A stretch of DNA of 36,108 nucleotides from Deltaproteobacteria bacterium (GTDB lineage Bacteria > Desulfobacterota > Desulfomonilia > UBA1062). Shown here piece by piece: positions 19,130-27,721 of this stretch; the stretch's first letter is position 1; each line of letters begins with the position of its first letter. The notes beneath the pieces were generated by a model. The model had not been told where the DNA came from. It made no database searches and saw nothing but the letters and a program-made list of their open reading frames with translations. The stretch lies in contig JAKPQL010000145.1 of NCBI GenBank assembly GCA_029547045.1, forward strand, positions 1 to 36,108. Direction: 5' to 3'. The translations under genes and the position numbers were made by a program.

Positions 19130-20758
19130 TCACATCATGGTGGCCAGCCACAGCAGGCCCATGACCGGCAGGATGGCCCACAGGCCCATCACGTAGATGG
19201 TGTACATGCGGTTGTCGAAGATGGTCTGCTCGGTGTAGAAGTCGATCCCCTTGGCCAGGAAGAAGAGCGGCGGGAGCAGGCCGTATGCCAGGGCCGGGGC
19301 GACCTTCAGGGGGAAGCTCAGGAAGAGCATGAGCGCCAGGCCCATGATGGTGTACTCCAGGAGCATGATGGCCTTGTCCTCGCCGATATAGCGGGCCAGG
19401 CTCATGCGGCCCATGATGGCGTCCTTTTCCATGTTCTTGAGCCCGAGCAGGACTTCGGCCCCCAGGTAGTGTGTGGCCACGTATCCCGTGAGCAGGCCCA
19501 TGTTGGGCCCCACCGCGGTCCCGGTGAGGCTCAGGGGGATCACGATGGCGATGAGGACGAAGATGATGGCCCCGAAGATGCTCTTCAGGTAATCGGTCAC
19601 TCCGGCCACGTCCAGCAGTGGCCGCAGCAGGGATACGCCGATGAACAGGAGGCCTCCCACCAGCCCGCTGGAGACGAGGCTCAGGGATATGGCGATGCCC
19701 GTGGATATTGCCCAGGTGGGCCACTGGCGCTGCCGCTGGGTGTGGGCCGTGGACGAGAAGGCCAGGAAGAAGACCGCGAAGAGCACGTCCCACCGGTAGG
19801 GCTGGGTGCTGAAGGCCAGCGTCACCATGGCCACTCCGAAGGCGCCCAGCGACGGCAGCAGGGGGGATTCGGCCAGGGTGTCGAGCACGGCGTTCTCGAT
19901 AGAGGACGCGGCATGGAAGCTCTTCAGCGCGTCGATGCACTCCTCGATGACCCAGTGGGGCGTCGAGGCCCCGGCGATGACCGCCACCCGCTTCATCTGG
20001 GACCGGTTGATATCCTTGAGCTGGTCCGGGGACTCGATCTTGATGACGGTGCGGTTGTCCTTTGCCGCGATCTCCGCCAGGCGCTTGGTGTTGGCCGAGT
20101 TCCTGCCGCCGATGACGATGAAGGTGTCGTGGTCCTTGGCCAGCTCGCGCACCTCGCTCTGGCGGTCCACGGTGGAGCGGCAGATGGTGTCGGACACGTC
20201 CAGGATCTCGGCCTTGTTCCGCAGCACGTCGATGATCTCCCTGTACAGGGCCACGTCGAAGGTGGTCTGGGCCACCACGGCGAGCCTCTTCACCTGCGGG
20301 ATCCCGCGCGCGTCATCCAGGGTCTGGATGATGATCCCCTTGCTGCCGGCCACTCCCATGTGGGCGTCCATCTCGGGGTGGTCCTTGTCCCCCACGATGG
20401 CGACGAGGTCCGCAGCCTTGACTGCCTTCTTGATGACGCTGTGGAGCTTGAGCACCATGGGGCAGGCGGCGTCGATCACCTCAACGCCCCGCTCGGTGAG
20501 CGCGGTCTTCTTGTCCGGGGAGATGCCGTGGGCGCGCACGATGGCGATGTCGCCGGGCCTGAGGGTGGGGTCGCTGATGTCGTGCACGATCCCGATCCCC
20601 CGCCGGGTGAGCGCCTCGATGACCTGGGGGTTGTGGATGATCTGGCCCAGGGTGTAGATCCTCCTGTCCGGGTTGTTCTGCCGCACCTTGAAGGTGATGT
20701 CGATGGCCCTGCGGACCCCGAAGCAGAAGCCTGCGTGGCGTGCGATGGTTATCTTCAT
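19130..20758 (-). CDS. ispH: IspH (HMBPP reductase) fused to a UbiA-like membrane domain
   Basis: Residues 1 to about 282 are a full IspH, which reduces HMBPP to IPP and DMAPP using a [4Fe-4S] cluster. Ligand cysteines are C12 (HAGFCFGV), C99 (DAACPMV) and C193 (DTICRST); His42, H77, H127 with E129 (DHPEMDAH), and the substrate-binding SANT motif (221-224) are all present. Residues about 290-542 add eight or so transmembrane helices resembling the UbiA prenyltransferase family: KNMEKDAIMGRMSLARYIGE (441-460) aligns with the second Asp-rich motif. However, only D446 of its Asp pair remains, and no first NDxxDxxxD motif is seen. The ATG overlaps the tlyA stop (ATGA). The ordinary IspH length is about 280-320, so this is a genuine fusion. 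Confidence 0.9.
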   Translation of the reverse strand: MKITIARHAGFCFGVRRAIDITFKVRQNNPDRRIYTLGQIIHNPQVIEALTRRGIGIVHDISDPTLRPGDIAIVRAHGISPDKKTALTERGVEVIDAACPMVLKLHSVIKKAVKAADLVAIVGDKDHPEMDAHMGVAGSKGIIIQTLDDARGIPQVKRLAVVAQTTFDVALYREIIDVLRNKAEILDVSDTICRSTVDRQSEVRELAKDHDTFIVIGGRNSANTKRLAEIAAKDNRTVIKIESPDQLKDINRSQMKRVAVIAGASTPHWVIEECIDALKSFHAASSIENAVLDTLAESPLLPSLGAFGVAMVTLAFSTQPYRWDVLFAVFFLAFSSTAHTQRQRQWPTWAISTGIAISLSLVSSGLVGGLLFIGVSLLRPLLDVAGVTDYLKSIFGAIIFVLIAIVIPLSLTGTAVGPNMGLLTGYVATHYLGAEVLLGLKNMEKDAIMGRMSLARYIGEDKAIMLLEYTIMGLALMLFLSFPLKVAPALAYGLLPPLFFLAKGIDFYTEQTIFDNRMYTIYVMGLWAILPVMGLLWLATMM

Positions 20759-21498
20759 TGCGTGTGCGCTGCCTTTCGTGCGGCATGGATGAGATATTCC
20801 TGGTTCCCCCGGGCCCCCTTTACCGGAGAGGGAACGGCCCCTGAAGCCTCGAGGCCGAGGCCCTCGAGGAAGGCCCGCAGGTCAGCGATGACCGCTTCGT
20901 GCACCGCGTGGTCGCGGATGACGCCGCCTTTCCCCACCTGGCGCCTGCCCGCCTCGAACTGGGGTTTGATGAGCGCCACGATGGACGCCCGGGTCTTCAG
21001 GAGGTGGAGCACGGGCGGGATGACGAGCTTCAGGGATATGAAGGACACGTCGAACACCGCCATGTCGCAGGGTTCGGTGATGTGAGCCGGCCCCAGGGCG
21101 CGGGCATTCACGCCCTCAAGCAGGACGACGCGGGGGTCGTTCCGCAGCCGCCAGTGGAGCTGGCCGTGGCCCACGTCCACGGCATAGACCAGCCGGGCGC
21201 CTCGTTTCAGCAGGACCTCGGTGAAACCGCCGGTGGATGCCCCCACGTCGATGGCCGCCATGCCCGTGACGTCGATGGAGAAGGCGTCCAGGGCGCACAG
21301 GAGCTTGTGGGCGCCCCTGCCCACGAACTCGTCCGTCTCTTTGATGGAGATGGCGGCCTGTCCGTCCACCGGGGTCCCCGCCTTGGTCACGGCACGGCCC
21401 TCCACCAGGACGCGGCCGGCCATGATGAGCGCCGCGGCCTTGGTGCGCGTCTCGGCGAGGCCGAGGTCCACCATGGTCTTGTCCAGCCTGGCCTTCAC
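20755..21498 (-). CDS. tlyA: TlyA-family rRNA 2'-O-methyltransferase
   Basis: A 247-residue protein with an N-terminal S4 RNA-binding domain (RLDKTMVDLGLAETRTKAAA and ALIMAGRVLVEG, residues 4-35) and a FtsJ/RrmJ-type SAM methyltransferase domain (GRGAHKLLCALD, then AIDVGASTGGFTEVLLKRGA, and FDVSFISLKLVIPPV). TlyA proteins 2'-O-methylate ribosomal RNA; the older name is hemolysin A-like. The GTG at 21498 overlaps the dxs stop by four bases, and the longer frame upstream lies within dxs. tlyA next to dxs and ispA is a common arrangement, so membership in an isoprenoid operon does not imply an isoprenoid role. Confidence 0.92.
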   Translation of the reverse strand: MKARLDKTMVDLGLAETRTKAAALIMAGRVLVEGRAVTKAGTPVDGQAAISIKETDEFVGRGAHKLLCALDAFSIDVTGMAAIDVGASTGGFTEVLLKRGARLVYAVDVGHGQLHWRLRNDPRVVLLEGVNARALGPAHITEPCDMAVFDVSFISLKLVIPPVLHLLKTRASIVALIKPQFEAGRRQVGKGGVIRDHAVHEAVIADLRAFLEGLGLEASGAVPSPVKGARGNQEYLIHAARKAAHTQ

Positions 21499-23342
21499 AG
21501 GACCTCCCGCACGGTCTTCAGGATACCCGCCGCATCCAGCCCCAGCGACGTCCTCAGGTCCTGGAGGGACCCGTGCTCGATGAAGCGGTCCGGGATGCCC
21601 AGGAGCCTGAACTTCAGGGGGATGCCCAGGTCCTGCAGGGCCTCCAGGACCGCGGAGCCCACGCCTCCCTGCACGCACCCGTCCTCGACCACCACGAACC
21701 TGCCCCTGCAGGCGAGCACCGTGTCCCGGACGGCCTTCGCATCCAGGGGCTTGGCGCAGACGAGGTCCGCTACCGCCACGCCGTCTTCGCCCTGCAGTGC
21801 CTCCAGGGCTGTGTAGCACAGGGGTCCGGCGCAGAAGACCACTGCCCGGGACCCTTCTTTCAGGGCCTCGAGCCTGCCGGGCTTCGGCCCGGCTCCCCTG
21901 AGGGGGTGCAGGACGACCTTGTCCCGCGGGTACCGGATGGCCACCGGGGCGTGGAGATCAAACGCCTTCTCCAGCATCGCCTCCAGCATGAGCTGGTCCC
22001 GGGGGACCATGATGATCAGGTTGGGGATGCTCCTGAGGTATGCCAGGTCAAAGATCCCCTGGTGCGTCGGACCGTCCGGCCCCACCAGTCCCGCCCGGTC
22101 CACGGCGAAGACCACCGGGGCCTTCTGCAGGGCCACGTCGTGGATCATGCAGTCGAAGGCGCGCTGCAGGAAGGTGGAGTAGATGGCCACCACGGGTTTC
22201 AGCCCGAAGAGTGACATGGCCGAGGCCATGGTGACCGCGTGCCCTTCGGCGATGCCCACGTCGTAGAACCTGTCGGGATAGCGGGCGGCGAACTCCTTGA
22301 GCCCGGTGCCCGTGGTCATGGCCGCGCTCAGGGCGACGATGCGGGGATCGCGGCCTGCCAGGTCCACCAGTCTCGAGCCGAATACGTCCGAATAGGTGGG
22401 CTCCGGCGCGGGTTTGGCGCCGTCGCCGTTCTCCAGGTCGAACGTGCCTACGCCGTGGTAGTGCTCCGGGTCCTTCACGGCGGGGTGGTACCCCCGTCCC
22501 TTCTGGGTGATGACGTGCAGGAGGATGGGCTCTTCCATGGCCTTCACGTTCTGGAAGGCCTCCACGAGGTGGGCGAGGTTGTGGCCGTCGATGGGCCCCA
22601 CGTACCGGAACCCCATCTCCTCGAAGAGGAGCCCCTCGGTGACCGCTCCCTTGAGGTTCCCCTCGATGAGCTTGGCGGCCTTGTAGATGGCCTCGCCGCA
22701 CAGGGGGATGCGCTTCAGGGCCTGCTTGATGCCTTCGCGGACGTCACGCACGCGCTTGGAGGTCATGATACGGCTCAGGTAATCGGCCACCGCGCCCACC
22801 CGCTTGGAGATGAACATGGTGTTGTCGTTGAGCACCACGATGAGGTTCTGCTTCCGCATGCCCACGAAGTTCAGTCCCTCGAAGGTGAGCCCGTTGGAGA
22901 GCGACCCGTCACCGATGACCGCCACCACGCGGTTTCTCCCCTCGGCCTTGGCGAGCGTCTCGCAGATGCCGCTGGCCGCCGGCAGGGCGTTGCCCGTGTG
23001 CCCCGACACGAAGGGGTCGTACGGGCTCTCGGCCGGGCTCACGAAGGGGCACAGACCCCCGTGCCTGCGCAGCGTGCCGAACCGGTCCTTCCTTCCCGTG
23101 AGGATCTTGTGGGTGTATGCCTGGTGGCCCACGTCCCAGAGGATCTTGTCCTTGGGGGCGTTGAAGACGTAGTGCAGGGCAATGGTAAGCTCCACCGTCC
23201 CCAGGCTGGAGGCCAGGTGGCCGCCGGTCCTGCTCACGGCATCGATGATGAACTCCCTGATCTCGCCGGCCAGCGTCTCGAGTTCGCCCGGGGTCAGGCC
23301 CTTCAGGTCCTCCGGCGTGTTGACGGCGTCGAGCACCCCCAT
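21495..23342 (-). CDS. dxs: 1-deoxy-D-xylulose-5-phosphate synthase
   Basis: The first enzyme of the MEP pathway, condensing pyruvate and glyceraldehyde 3-phosphate with thiamine diphosphate. The 615-residue chain is of usual length. Motifs include LASSLGTVELTIALHYVFN at the N-terminus, the ThDP/metal site GDGSLSNGLTFEGLN and LNDNTMFIS, YVGPIDGHNLAHLVE, then the transketolase pyrimidine-binding domain with DVGIAEGHAVTMA and DRAGLVGPDGPTHQG. It starts two bases after the ispA stop and couples to tlyA by a four-base overlap, so ispA-dxs-tlyA-ispH form one transcript. Confidence 0.97.
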   Translation of the reverse strand: MGVLDAVNTPEDLKGLTPGELETLAGEIREFIIDAVSRTGGHLASSLGTVELTIALHYVFNAPKDKILWDVGHQAYTHKILTGRKDRFGTLRRHGGLCPFVSPAESPYDPFVSGHTGNALPAASGICETLAKAEGRNRVVAVIGDGSLSNGLTFEGLNFVGMRKQNLIVVLNDNTMFISKRVGAVADYLSRIMTSKRVRDVREGIKQALKRIPLCGEAIYKAAKLIEGNLKGAVTEGLLFEEMGFRYVGPIDGHNLAHLVEAFQNVKAMEEPILLHVITQKGRGYHPAVKDPEHYHGVGTFDLENGDGAKPAPEPTYSDVFGSRLVDLAGRDPRIVALSAAMTTGTGLKEFAARYPDRFYDVGIAEGHAVTMASAMSLFGLKPVVAIYSTFLQRAFDCMIHDVALQKAPVVFAVDRAGLVGPDGPTHQGIFDLAYLRSIPNLIIMVPRDQLMLEAMLEKAFDLHAPVAIRYPRDKVVLHPLRGAGPKPGRLEALKEGSRAVVFCAGPLCYTALEALQGEDGVAVADLVCAKPLDAKAVRDTVLACRGRFVVVEDGCVQGGVGSAVLEALQDLGIPLKFRLLGIPDRFIEHGSLQDLRTSLGLDAAGILKTVREVL

Positions 23343-23344
23343 GG

Positions 23345-24223
23345 CTACATTGCCCTTTCCAGCATCCAGCGGGCGATCTCCCTGAGGGTGTGCGTCCCCT
23401 GGCCGCCGATGCCGTCCAGGGCCTGCACGGCCCTGTCGGTGGCGTTCTGCGCCCAGGACCGGGCCCCGTCGAGACCCAGGACCTTCACCACCGTGGCCTT
23501 GCTCTGGGCGATGTCCTTGCCTGCGCTCTTGCCCAGGGTCCGGCTGTCCGAGGTCACGTCCAGGATGTCGTCGATGGCCTGGAACGCATGGCCCAGGTGC
23601 GTCCCGTACAGAGCCAGAGCCCGGGTGAGCGCGGCGTCCTCGCAGGCCACCCGGGCGCCCGCGTAGAGGCAGAACTCGAAGAGGCGGGAGGTCTTCCTGC
23701 CGTAGATGCCCTCGATGGTGTCCAGGGGCACGTCGCGCCCCTCGGCCATGACGTCCTCATGCTCTCCCTGGACCAGTCCGTTCGTGCCGCAGACCTCGGC
23801 CAGGAAGGTGCACAGGTCCACCTTGACCTGGGCCGGGTACGGCGCGGCGCAGAGCACGGACAGTGCCTGGAAGATCAGCGCGTCACCCGCAAGGATGGCC
23901 GTGGCCTCGCCGAACCGCCTGTGGCAGGTGGGCCTTCCCCTGCGCAGGTCGTCGTTGTCCAGGGCGGGCAGGTCGTCGTGGATCAGGCTGAAGGTGTGGA
24001 TCATCTCCACGGCGAGGCCAGCCGGCAGGGCATGGGCCGCCCCGCCGCCCGCAGCCTCGCAGGCGAGCATGGCCAGCACGGGCCTGATCCGCTTGCCGCC
24101 TGCCTGCAGGCTGTAGGCAAAGGCCTCGAAGATCCCGGATGCGGTGCGGGCCTCCCCCAGGTACCTGTCCAGGTATTCGTCGAAGAGGGCCTTTCTGGCT
24201 GTGATCACTCCACTGATATCCAC
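23345..24223 (-). CDS. ispA: Polyprenyl synthetase (FPP/GPP synthase, IspA type)
   Basis: Condenses IPP with allylic diphosphates to give short-chain prenyl diphosphates. The 292-residue chain contains QAGGKRIRPVLAMLACEA, the first Asp-rich motif in HDDLPALDNDDLRRGRPTCH, and the second in FQAIDDILDVTSD. The start is set at the GTG (24223), nine bases after GGAGGG. An in-frame ATG at 24247 would lie inside the proposed -10 element and is less likely. This is the first gene of the isoprenoid operon, supplying the prenyl chain for quinones and undecaprenyl carriers. Confidence 0.93.
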   Translation of the reverse strand: MDISGVITARKALFDEYLDRYLGEARTASGIFEAFAYSLQAGGKRIRPVLAMLACEAAGGGAAHALPAGLAVEMIHTFSLIHDDLPALDNDDLRRGRPTCHRRFGEATAILAGDALIFQALSVLCAAPYPAQVKVDLCTFLAEVCGTNGLVQGEHEDVMAEGRDVPLDTIEGIYGRKTSRLFEFCLYAGARVACEDAALTRALALYGTHLGHAFQAIDDILDVTSDSRTLGKSAGKDIAQSKATVVKVLGLDGARSWAQNATDRAVQALDGIGGQGTHTLREIARWMLERAM

Positions 24224-24242
24224 GCGTGCTATCCCTCCGTAA

Positions 24243-24271
24243 GGCATACCACGGGCACGGACAATCTTCAA
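24243..24271 (-). promoter_or_regulatory. Candidate promoter of the ispA-dxs-tlyA-ispH operon
   Basis: Minus strand TTGAAG (24271-24266), a 17-bp spacer and TATGCC (24248-24243) preceded by TGG, an extended -10 feature. The match is moderate. Its position supports the GTG at 24223 as the ispA start. Confidence 0.4.
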
Positions 24272-24310
24272 CTGGGGAACGGCGCCGGGGGCGCGGGCCC
24301 GGCCAGTGGG

Positions 24311-25273
24311 TCACGGGCCGCTCTCGGCGTCCGGTGCCGAGAGCTCCTGGTAGATCTTGAGGATGGTGTTCACATAGATGTCGCTGTGGTTGTAGATCCA
24401 CAGCGCCTGGCGATTCCTCTTCTCATCGCCGTTCTCCCTCCAGCCTGATTTTTTCAGGAAACCCGCGATGCTCGCCATGGCATCGGGCAGGGAGAAGGGG
24501 TCCTTCCTGCCGTCCGCGTCGCCGTCTTCACCGTACTTCCTGAAGGTGGACGGGATGAACTGGGCCGGACCCAGGGCCCCGGACACGGAGCCCATGATCT
24601 CGTGGGGGTCGAGGCCGAGCTCGTCTGCCAGGACGATGAGCTGGTACAACTCGCCGGAGGCCCACCTGGCCTTGGCAGTGGCCGTCTTCAGGATCTGCTC
24701 GTCGTCGAGGAGCTCGCAGAGCCCCGGGTAGTGCTCCCTGAGGCCCTCCACGAAGGCCTGGTCCTGCACGAGGGTCATATTGGAGAACACGCGCATGGCG
24801 CGGTACCGCATGGGGTAGGTGCCGAGCCGGGACTCGATGACGAGGACGGCGGTGACGATCCGGGGGGAGGTGCCGTAACGTTCCTCTATCGCTCTGAATT
24901 GCTGCGCGTTCTCCCGGATGAAGGCCCTGCCCCTGGCGATGAACGCGGGGTCGTAGGTCATGATGCCCGGGGTCTTTGTGGAGTCCTTGGGCGGTGCGAT
25001 CCGGAGGTTCTTGAGGATGAACCCGGGATCGATGACGAGCCGGGGGTCGCCGATGAGGGAGCGGGCCCGGCCAACCTCCACCCCCTTTTCCACCAGGACC
25101 CGGACGAGGTAGTCCCTGGCCATGGCCTCCGGGAGCTCCGTCTCCTGGACGGGGGCATCGGCCCGAACCTCCGGGACGGTGGCCGGTCCTGGCAGGGCCG
25201 TTTCTGCATGGGAGCAGGCCCCCGTGAAGATCAGGGCCGCGAGGAGGATGCAGGCAGGAGGTCGACGGTTCAT
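24311..25273 (-). CDS. MltB-type lytic murein transglycosylase lipoprotein
   Basis: A 320-residue envelope enzyme cleaving peptidoglycan glycan strands to 1,6-anhydromuramyl products. The N-terminus is basic and hydrophobic, then has Cys in ALIFTGACSHAE, which fits a lipoprotein signal although Thr at -3 is atypical. The SLT domain includes IEERYGTSPRIVTAVLVIES with the catalytic Glu in VIESRLGTY, then GSVSGALGPAQFIPSTFRKY and DGDADGRKDPFSLPDAMASI, all diagnostic of the MltB family. The ATG at 25273 is preferred; a longer frame begins at 25351 but would bury the signal peptide. No ribosome-binding site is visible before 25273. Confidence 0.92.
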   Translation of the reverse strand: MNRRPPACILLAALIFTGACSHAETALPGPATVPEVRADAPVQETELPEAMARDYLVRVLVEKGVEVGRARSLIGDPRLVIDPGFILKNLRIAPPKDSTKTPGIMTYDPAFIARGRAFIRENAQQFRAIEERYGTSPRIVTAVLVIESRLGTYPMRYRAMRVFSNMTLVQDQAFVEGLREHYPGLCELLDDEQILKTATAKARWASGELYQLIVLADELGLDPHEIMGSVSGALGPAQFIPSTFRKYGEDGDADGRKDPFSLPDAMASIAGFLKKSGWRENGDEKRNRQALWIYNHSDIYVNTILKIYQELSAPDAESGP

Positions 25274-25284
25274 GGGCACGTGAT

Positions 25285-25311
25285 AGTATACCCTGTACAA
25301 TCGATGCACAA
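25285..25311 (-). promoter_or_regulatory. Candidate promoter for mltB-type gene
   Basis: A minus-strand TATACT (25290-25285) is a strong -10 element; the best -35 is TTGTGC (25311-25306) with a short 15-bp spacer. Initiation would fall about five bases before the ATG at 25273, so the transcript would be nearly leaderless, in agreement with the missing ribosome-binding site. Confidence 0.45.
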
Positions 25312-25327
25312 GCGCTTTTCTCCATTC

Positions 25328-25356
25328 TTGACTTGTATGCAGGCGCATCATACAAC
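25328..25356 (+). promoter_or_regulatory. Candidate promoter giving a leaderless accC-type transcript
   Basis: TTGACT (25328-25333), a 17-bp spacer and TACAAC (25351-25356) fit sigma-70 (5/6 and 4/6). The expected start point, six to seven bases downstream, coincides with the ATG at 25363, and no Shine-Dalgarno sequence precedes that ATG. Confidence 0.5.
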
Positions 25357-25362
25357 CACGCC

Positions 25363-26697
25363 ATGAAGAGGATCCTCATCGCAAACCGGGGCGAGGTCGT
25401 ACTTCGGATCATCCGCACCGCCCGCGAGCTCGGCCTTGAGACCATCGTGGTCTACTCCGAGGCGGACGCCGCCATGGAGTACCTGGCCCTGGCGGACGAG
25501 GCGGTGAAGATCGGCCCGGAGCAGTCGTCCCGGAGCTACCTCAACATCGATGCCATCATCTCGGCGGCCGTCGCATGGAAGGCCAACGCCATCCACCCGG
25601 GCTACGGGTTTCTCTCCGAGAACCCCCAGTTCGCCGCCGTATGCGAGGAGAACGGCATCGAGTTCATCGGGCCCGCGAGCGCCACGCTGCGGACCATCGG
25701 CAACAAGTCGCGCACCAAGGAGGTGGCAAGATCCCTGAACATCCCCACCATCCCCGGCTCCTACGGCGTGGTGAGCGATGTGGCACAGACCATCGTCCTG
25801 GCCCGGGACCTCGGGTTTCCCGTGATCCTCAAGTCGCTCTACGGCGGCGGCGGCAGGGGCATGAAGGTGGCATACACCGAGGACCACCTGCGCTCCCACT
25901 TCGCCAGCGTGAGCAGCGAGGCGAGCGCCGCCTTCGGGCGCAACGAGGTGTACATCGAACACTACATCGAGTCGCCGCGCCACCTGGAGGTGCAGGTGCT
26001 CGCCGACGCCTACGGCACCATCCGCATCCTGAGCGACCGCGAATGCTCCATCCAGCGCCGCCACCAGAAGATCATCGAGGAGGCCCCCATCCCCAACATC
26101 GACGAGGGCATCCGCTCGAACCTGTGGGAGTGGTCCAGGCAGATCATCCGGGCCATCGGCTTCAGGGGGCTCGGCACGGTGGAGTTCCTCATGGACCAGG
26201 CGGGCGAGATCTATTTCCTCGAGATCAACGGCAGGCTGCAGGTGGAGCACCCGGTCACCGAGATGATCACCGGCATCGACATGATCCGCGAGCAGATCAT
26301 GGTGGCCGCCGGCGCCCGCATCAGCCAGGACCCCGTCCCGACCACGGGCCACGCCATCGAGTGCCGGATCAACGCGGAGAACCCCTCCAAGAACTTCATG
26401 CCCACCACCGGGACCGTCAGCAGGCTCCGGCTGCCCAGCGGTCCGGGCACCAGGGTGGACACCCACCTTTTCCCGGGGTGCATCGTCACCCCCTTCTACG
26501 ACCCCCTGCTCGTGAAGCTCATCGCCCACCATGCCACCCGGGACGCGGCCCTGCGGCGCATGGGAAGGATGCTCGACGAGACCGTCATCGAGGGGCTCAC
26601 CACCAACCAGGACCTGCTCGTGAAGCTGCTCGGCCACGAGCGGTTCCTTGCCGGCAACGGGGACACCTCCCTGGTCATGCAACTCCTGGGCACCTGA
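25363..26697 (+). CDS. Biotin carboxylase (AccC-like), stand-alone
   Basis: An ATP-dependent biotin carboxylase subunit of 444 residues, the length of AccC, without a fused biotin carrier or carboxyltransferase domain. It has the N-terminal biotin carboxylase domain (MKRILIANRGEVVLRIIRTA, HPGYGFLSENPQFA), the ATP-grasp glycine loop GGGGRGMKV, HLEVQVLADAYG, and the active-site strand EINGRLQVEHPVTEMITGID, where Gly replaces the usual Thr of the NTR triplet while Asn and Arg are kept. The C-terminal domain has ECRINAENPSKNFMPTTGTV. No accB, accA/D or acyl-CoA carboxylase gene is adjacent, so the partner and the physiological acyl-CoA (acetyl, propionyl or pyruvate) are unknown. Confidence 0.9.
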   Translation: MKRILIANRGEVVLRIIRTARELGLETIVVYSEADAAMEYLALADEAVKIGPEQSSRSYLNIDAIISAAVAWKANAIHPGYGFLSENPQFAAVCEENGIEFIGPASATLRTIGNKSRTKEVARSLNIPTIPGSYGVVSDVAQTIVLARDLGFPVILKSLYGGGGRGMKVAYTEDHLRSHFASVSSEASAAFGRNEVYIEHYIESPRHLEVQVLADAYGTIRILSDRECSIQRRHQKIIEEAPIPNIDEGIRSNLWEWSRQIIRAIGFRGLGTVEFLMDQAGEIYFLEINGRLQVEHPVTEMITGIDMIREQIMVAAGARISQDPVPTTGHAIECRINAENPSKNFMPTTGTVSRLRLPSGPGTRVDTHLFPGCIVTPFYDPLLVKLIAHHATRDAALRRMGRMLDETVIEGLTTNQDLLVKLLGHERFLAGNGDTSLVMQLLGT

Positions 26698-26707
26698 CCC
26701 CGCCGGG

Positions 26708-27721
26708 TCACGCAGGGGAAAAGGCCTTCGTGACCTCGTCAGAGGCGAAACGGGGCAGGGGTCCGGGCTGCCCTTCCCGGTACAGAACCAGGTCCGGGGC
26801 TTCTGTCATGGCACCGATGATGGAACCCGGGATGCCCGCCTGGTCCCACGCCGCGAGGATGGCCTCGGCGCGCTCCGGATCGCAGCACACGATGAGCGAG
26901 CCCGATGCCAGTGCGCCCAGCGGGTCCATGGAGAAGGCGGGGAGCACCCGCGCTGCCAGGTCGACGAGGGGGATGCGCTCCAGGTGCACCTGAAGGCCGC
27001 AGCCCGACGCCAGGGCGATCTCGGCGAGCCCGGTGGCCAGGCCGCCCTCGGTGGGGTCGTGCATGGCCGTCACCCCGGCGCAGCTGAGCGCGATGAGCGC
27101 CTCCCTCCTCACGCTGATGCCCGGGTCGTAGATGAGGTTCCTGGCCCGCTCCAGGGTCTGAGCGTCCAGGTCGAGCCGGTCCGGGAACTCCCGGGCCAGC
27201 AGGGAGGTGGCCTCCAGGGGTACTCCCTTGCTCAGGAGGATGGCGTCGCCCGGCCGGGCACCCGAGGAGCGGACGATGCCGTGCTGGGACAGGCTCCCCA
27301 CCATGAAACCCACCGCGATGACCCGGTCGATGCCATGGGTGATCTCGGTGTGGCCGCCCACCAGGGTGACCTGGTTCTCTTCGCAGGCCTGCAGGAGGGA
27401 GCGGAACAGCGTCTGGGCACTTTCGGCCGTGGTGGTGCCGGGCGGGAGGAGGAAGGTCACCAGGAGGTATTCCGGGATGCCTCCCATGCAGGCGATGTCG
27501 TTGGCATTGATGGTGACGAGGTACCAGGCGATGTCGTGGGCGGCAAACGTGATGGGGTCTGTCTTGAAGACGAGCGTGGTCTCGCCGAAGCGGATCACCG
27601 CGGCGTCCTCGCCGATGCCGGGCCCCACCACCACGTCCGGGTTGTCCCGGGGCAGCTCCTGGAGGAACTGCCTGAGCAGCGGCATGGGCAGCTTGCCCAG
27701 GGGCAGCGCGTCACCGGCCAT
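26708..27721 (-). CDS. AIR synthase-related protein (PurM/HypE/ThiL-like fold)
   Basis: A 337-residue ATP-binding protein of the AIR synthase superfamily. The N-terminal ATP/metal part has VVGPGIGEDAAVIRFGE and FKTDPITF followed by TINANDIACMGGIPEYLLVT; the C-terminal part has AMHDPTEGGLATGLAEIALA, the conserved DPTEGG motif of HypE-like members. It lacks the C-terminal Cys tail that true HypE uses to carry the cyanide precursor, and it is not close to hydrogenase genes, so HypE function is unlikely. The ATG at 27721 lies inside the end of folE2 (11-base overlap), tying it to the pterin/queuosine genes. Substrate unknown. Confidence 0.8.
   Translation of the reverse strand: MAGDALPLGKLPMPLLRQFLQELPRDNPDVVVGPGIGEDAAVIRFGETTLVFKTDPITFAAHDIAWYLVTINANDIACMGGIPEYLLVTFLLPPGTTTAESAQTLFRSLLQACEENQVTLVGGHTEITHGIDRVIAVGFMVGSLSQHGIVRSSGARPGDAILLSKGVPLEATSLLAREFPDRLDLDAQTLERARNLIYDPGISVRREALIALSCAGVTAMHDPTEGGLATGLAEIALASGCGLQVHLERIPLVDLAARVLPAFSMDPLGALASGSLIVCCDPERAEAILAAWDQAGIPGSIIGAMTEAPDLVLYREGQPGPLPRFASDEVTKAFSPA

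Noticed and set aside
17230..21085. Two long plus-strand frames (644 and 672 codons) across the protease, ferritin-like, ispH and tlyA genes
   Set aside because: They span several genes with well-defined motifs on the minus strand; composition is that of antisense translation.
26708..27721. Calling the AIR synthase-like gene hypE
   Set aside because: The C-terminal Cys needed for carbamoyl/cyanide transfer is absent and no other hyp gene is near.
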